Shown in pieces: positions 5,727 through 7,314 of a stretch of DNA of 7,314 nucleotides. Origin of the DNA: an uncultured Campylobacter sp. (GTDB lineage: Bacteria > Campylobacterota > Campylobacteria > Campylobacterales > Campylobacteraceae); the NCBI RefSeq assembly GCF_938018035.1, contig NZ_CALIJF010000365.1, positions 1 to 7,314 on the forward strand, read 5' to 3'. Every line of letters starts with the position of its first letter. Position 1 is the first letter of the stretch. The translations under genes were made by a program, and so were the position numbers. Below the pieces are notes generated by a model. The model worked only from the letters and a program-made list of their open reading frames with translations, did no database searches and was not told the DNA's origin.

Positions 5727-5982
5727 ATGAGTGAAAGAAATTTACAAATTTTAGGTTGGGCGGGCACATGCCTGTCGGTCATCATGTACGTATCCTATGT
5801 GCCGAACATAATGGCAAATTTAGACGGCAACAAAGTCCCGTTTCTCCAGCCGCTCGCAGCCGCGATAAACTGCACGATATGGGTCAGCTACGCTTTTAAA
5901 GTCCAAAAAGGACTATCCGCTCGCCGCGGCGAATTTTCCGGGGATCATCTTTGGGCTACTAACCGCAATAACGGCGCTTTAA
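5727..5982 (+). pseudogene. SemiSWEET sugar transporter, broken by a one-base frameshift
   Basis: SemiSWEETs are small three-helix bacterial membrane proteins that pair up to move sugars. Residues 1-61 fit the family well: helix 1 at about 6-25 (LGWAGTCLSVIMYVSYV), Pro26-Asn27 at the PQ-loop position (Asn where Gln is usual), the loop NLDGNK, and the QPLAAAINCTIWVSY stretch at 41-55 with conserved Asn48 and Trp52. In frame, the protein then turns into an Arg-rich non-homologous tail ending at 6083. One frame over, starting at 5911, the sequence reads DYPLAAANFPGIIFGLLTA and on to a TAA at 5980-5982, exactly the expected third helix. Removing one A from the five at 5905-5909 restores an 84-residue protein of normal length. 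The start has AAGGA six bases upstream. It could be a true lesion, a phase-variable site or a sequencing error. The family call is firm; its working state is not known. Confidence 0.85.
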
Positions 5983-6009
5983 ACCGTGCTTTTAGCGGCT
6001 TGATAAATT

Positions 6010-6158
6010 CAAAATCGCCCGCGCCGTATCTTGCCTGCCGCGTCTGTACAGCGCGCCCGCCTGCCAGGCTGAGTCCGAGCTAACTTTGTCGCAAGCGCAC
6101 CCGCACCTTACATATCCATTACGACGCGGCTTTAAATTTCACAAAATCGCCCGCGCCG
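6010..6158. repeat. 17-nt direct repeat between the SemiSWEET gene and the Usp gene
   Basis: CAAAATCGCCCGCGCCG occurs at 6010-6026 and again at 6142-6158. Similarity continues on the left (GCGGCTT followed by an AAATT-type stretch in both copies), making an imperfect unit of about 35 nt. The copies are 132 nt apart. The 263-nt region between the genes (5983-6245) has no other recognisable feature. Confidence 0.6.
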
Positions 6159-6245
6159 CATTCAAATCCGCCGAATTTAAATAACTTTTATACAAAATTT
6201 GATAAGCTTATTTCGGTTAAAATTTTATCTTTAAAAGGACGAAAA

Positions 6246-7091
6246 ATGAAAAAGGTCATCACTTGCGTCGATCAAAATGCGCTTGCCCCAGCGGTTAGAG
6301 ATTACGGAATTTACGTCGCTAAAACCTTGGGTGCCGAGCTCGTGTTTATTCACGTGGTTGAAATCCCGGAGCTTGGCGAGAATTTTTATGGGCTAGCCGC
6401 AGGCGGGATCGTCCTAGGAGAGAATGATATCCTTGCAAATAGCTACGGAAGTCCCACATTAGGCGGCGTGGATGCGGAGAAAGACCACGAAGAAGCCGAA
6501 GCGATGCTGGATGAATATATCTGCGCCGCGACTGCTGCGGGCGTAAAGGCGAGTAAGATCATTAAAGATGGCGATTTCATCGATGTTATCGCTGAGTACA
6601 AGGACGAAGCTGAAATTTTTGTACTCGGTATCAAGGGCTCAAATAACGAGGACGTAGGCTTTAACGCAAGCGTGCTGATAAAGGAGCTTCACGTGCCGTC
6701 GCTGCTCGTGAATAAGGAATTTTCACCGATTAACTCCGTGCTCATCGCATTTGACGGCACTGACGCGGCGAAACGCACGCTTGAGTTTATAAAGAGCTCA
6801 AAGCTTCTTGCGAGCGCACATAAGCATGTCTTGCACATCAATGCGGGTGCCGCAGAGGGTGAGCGGATGCTGGATCTAGCGCGCGAAATTTTAGGCACTC
6901 AAAACGCCACTTTCAAATACATCCAAGCGGAAGTGCCCGCCGATGAGATCATCAAATATCGCCGCGCCAATAACCTCGATCTGATCGCTACCGGTGCCTT
7001 TACGAAGGGCTTTTTCAAAAAGCTCTTTTTAGGCAGCGTTTCCGAGGATATTTTGCACAATGCGCTTGTACCGGTGCTAGTGCTATCGTAA
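6246..7091 (+). CDS. universal stress protein with two Usp domains
   Basis: A 281-residue cytoplasmic protein made of two UspA-type alpha/beta domains. Domain 1 (about 1-156) begins MKKVITCVDQ with the nucleotide-contacting Asp9, continues through ELVFIHVVE at 31-39 and FVLGIKG at 125-131, and ends HVPSLLVN. It has G128-x-x-G131, then nine residues, then Ala-Ser, close to the ATP-binding G-2x-G-9x-G(S/T). Domain 2 (about 162-281) begins INSVLIAFDGTD with Asp170, has LIATGAF at 246-252 and ends in GSVSEDILHNALVPVLVLS. Its glycine spacing (G250, G255, G263-S264) departs from the ATP motif. Domain 1 also carries a glycine-rich insertion at about 43-75 that is longer than usual. Such proteins respond to starvation and stress, but the precise role is unknown. 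The start has AAGGA six bases upstream. A strong terminator follows, so it is probably transcribed alone. Confidence 0.9.
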   Translation: MKKVITCVDQNALAPAVRDYGIYVAKTLGAELVFIHVVEIPELGENFYGLAAGGIVLGENDILANSYGSPTLGGVDAEKDHEEAEAMLDEYICAATAAGVKASKIIKDGDFIDVIAEYKDEAEIFVLGIKGSNNEDVGFNASVLIKELHVPSLLVNKEFSPINSVLIAFDGTDAAKRTLEFIKSSKLLASAHKHVLHINAGAAEGERMLDLAREILGTQNATFKYIQAEVPADEIIKYRRANNLDLIATGAFTKGFFKKLFLGSVSEDILHNALVPVLVLS

Positions 7092-7118
7092 TCGCAAGAC
7101 CAAACGCCGATAAGCGCT

Positions 7119-7158
7119 AAATTCCGTCGCTTATGTTATTTTAAAGTGGCGGAATTTT
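7119..7158 (+). terminator. intrinsic terminator after the Usp gene
   Basis: AAATTCCGTCGCTT (7119-7132) pairs with AAGTGGCGGAATTT (7144-7157), a 14-bp RNA stem with two G-U pairs and an 11-nt loop. The GC-rich core is flanked by A and T tracts, and T-runs follow immediately. It begins 27 nt after the Usp stop. Confidence 0.75.
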
Positions 7159-7177
7159 AAAATTTTAAAATTTTAAA
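7154..7177. repeat. three tandem copies of an 8-bp AT unit
   Basis: ATTTTAAA is repeated three times without interruption, overlapping the tail of the terminator. The following DNA to the window end (7178-7314) is AT-rich, and I find no gene or clear signal in it. Confidence 0.6.
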
Positions 7178-7314
7178 TCCTTCGTTTTTCAAATTTATAT
7201 ACTTTTTAAAATTTATATAAATTTTGCTTAAGAATTCGTCAATAGATCTTATTAAATTCCGTTAAATTAGTAATTACATATAAAATTTTATGATTTAGTT
7301 TATTAAAAATTTTA

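Noticed and set aside
5905..5911. Programmed ribosomal frameshifting in the SemiSWEET gene
   Set aside because: The required shift is forward by one base at a short A tract with no known +1 signal, and the family normally lacks one. A plain insertion is simpler, so it is kept only as a remote possibility.
5983..6083. The C-terminal tail of the uncorrected 118-residue reading frame
   Set aside because: It is Arg- and Pro-rich with no family resemblance, while the real third helix lies in another frame. It is a product of the frameshift.
1..7314. CRISPR arrays, tRNA or rRNA genes, insertion sequences, phage or defence genes
   Set aside because: No regular repeat-spacer pattern, cloverleaf, transposase or recognised defence protein is visible on either strand.

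Overview
The window looks like chromosome from a Campylobacterota species, most likely Campylobacter. The evidence is the gene content, the abundance of AAATTTTA-type words between genes, TATAAT-type -10 boxes with T-rich upstream DNA, and AAGGA ribosome sites. The coding regions are not very AT-rich for the genus, which suggests the oral group (C. gracilis, C. showae, C. rectus or C. curvus). That placement is inference; no rRNA or other species marker is present.

Left half, minus strand, read right to left: glmM (3031-1691), lspA (1592-1131), a TM2-SHOCT membrane protein (1144-752), hemJ (742-302), and the first 78 codons of nhaA (236 to the window edge). lspA, TM2-SHOCT and hemJ are tightly packed: there is a 14-nt overlap, then a 9-nt gap in which the hemJ ribosome site covers the preceding stop codon. 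The group mixes cell-wall precursor synthesis, lipoprotein maturation, haem synthesis and ion transport, so it looks like a housekeeping run rather than one pathway.

Right half, plus strand: a cold-shock-domain membrane protein of unknown function (3124-3858), rpsT (3953-4225), prfA (4250-5317), a 409-nt stretch without a gene, a SemiSWEET sugar-transporter gene broken by one extra base (5727-5982), a 263-nt stretch with a 17-nt direct repeat, and a tandem-domain universal stress protein (6246-7091) followed by a good intrinsic terminator. The last 157 nt are AT-rich with no recognisable gene.

The order lspA-glmM / rpsT-prfA is, as I recall it, conserved in Helicobacter pylori. The unknown cold-shock-domain gene therefore appears inserted into an old syntenic junction. 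It is visibly more AT-rich than its neighbours, and its promoter faces away from the glmM promoter with overlapping polymerase sites. This gene is the best candidate for something undescribed. The other points of interest are the single-base lesion in the SemiSWEET gene, a hairpin where the prfA ribosome site should be, and a nested palindrome in the SemiSWEET leader.
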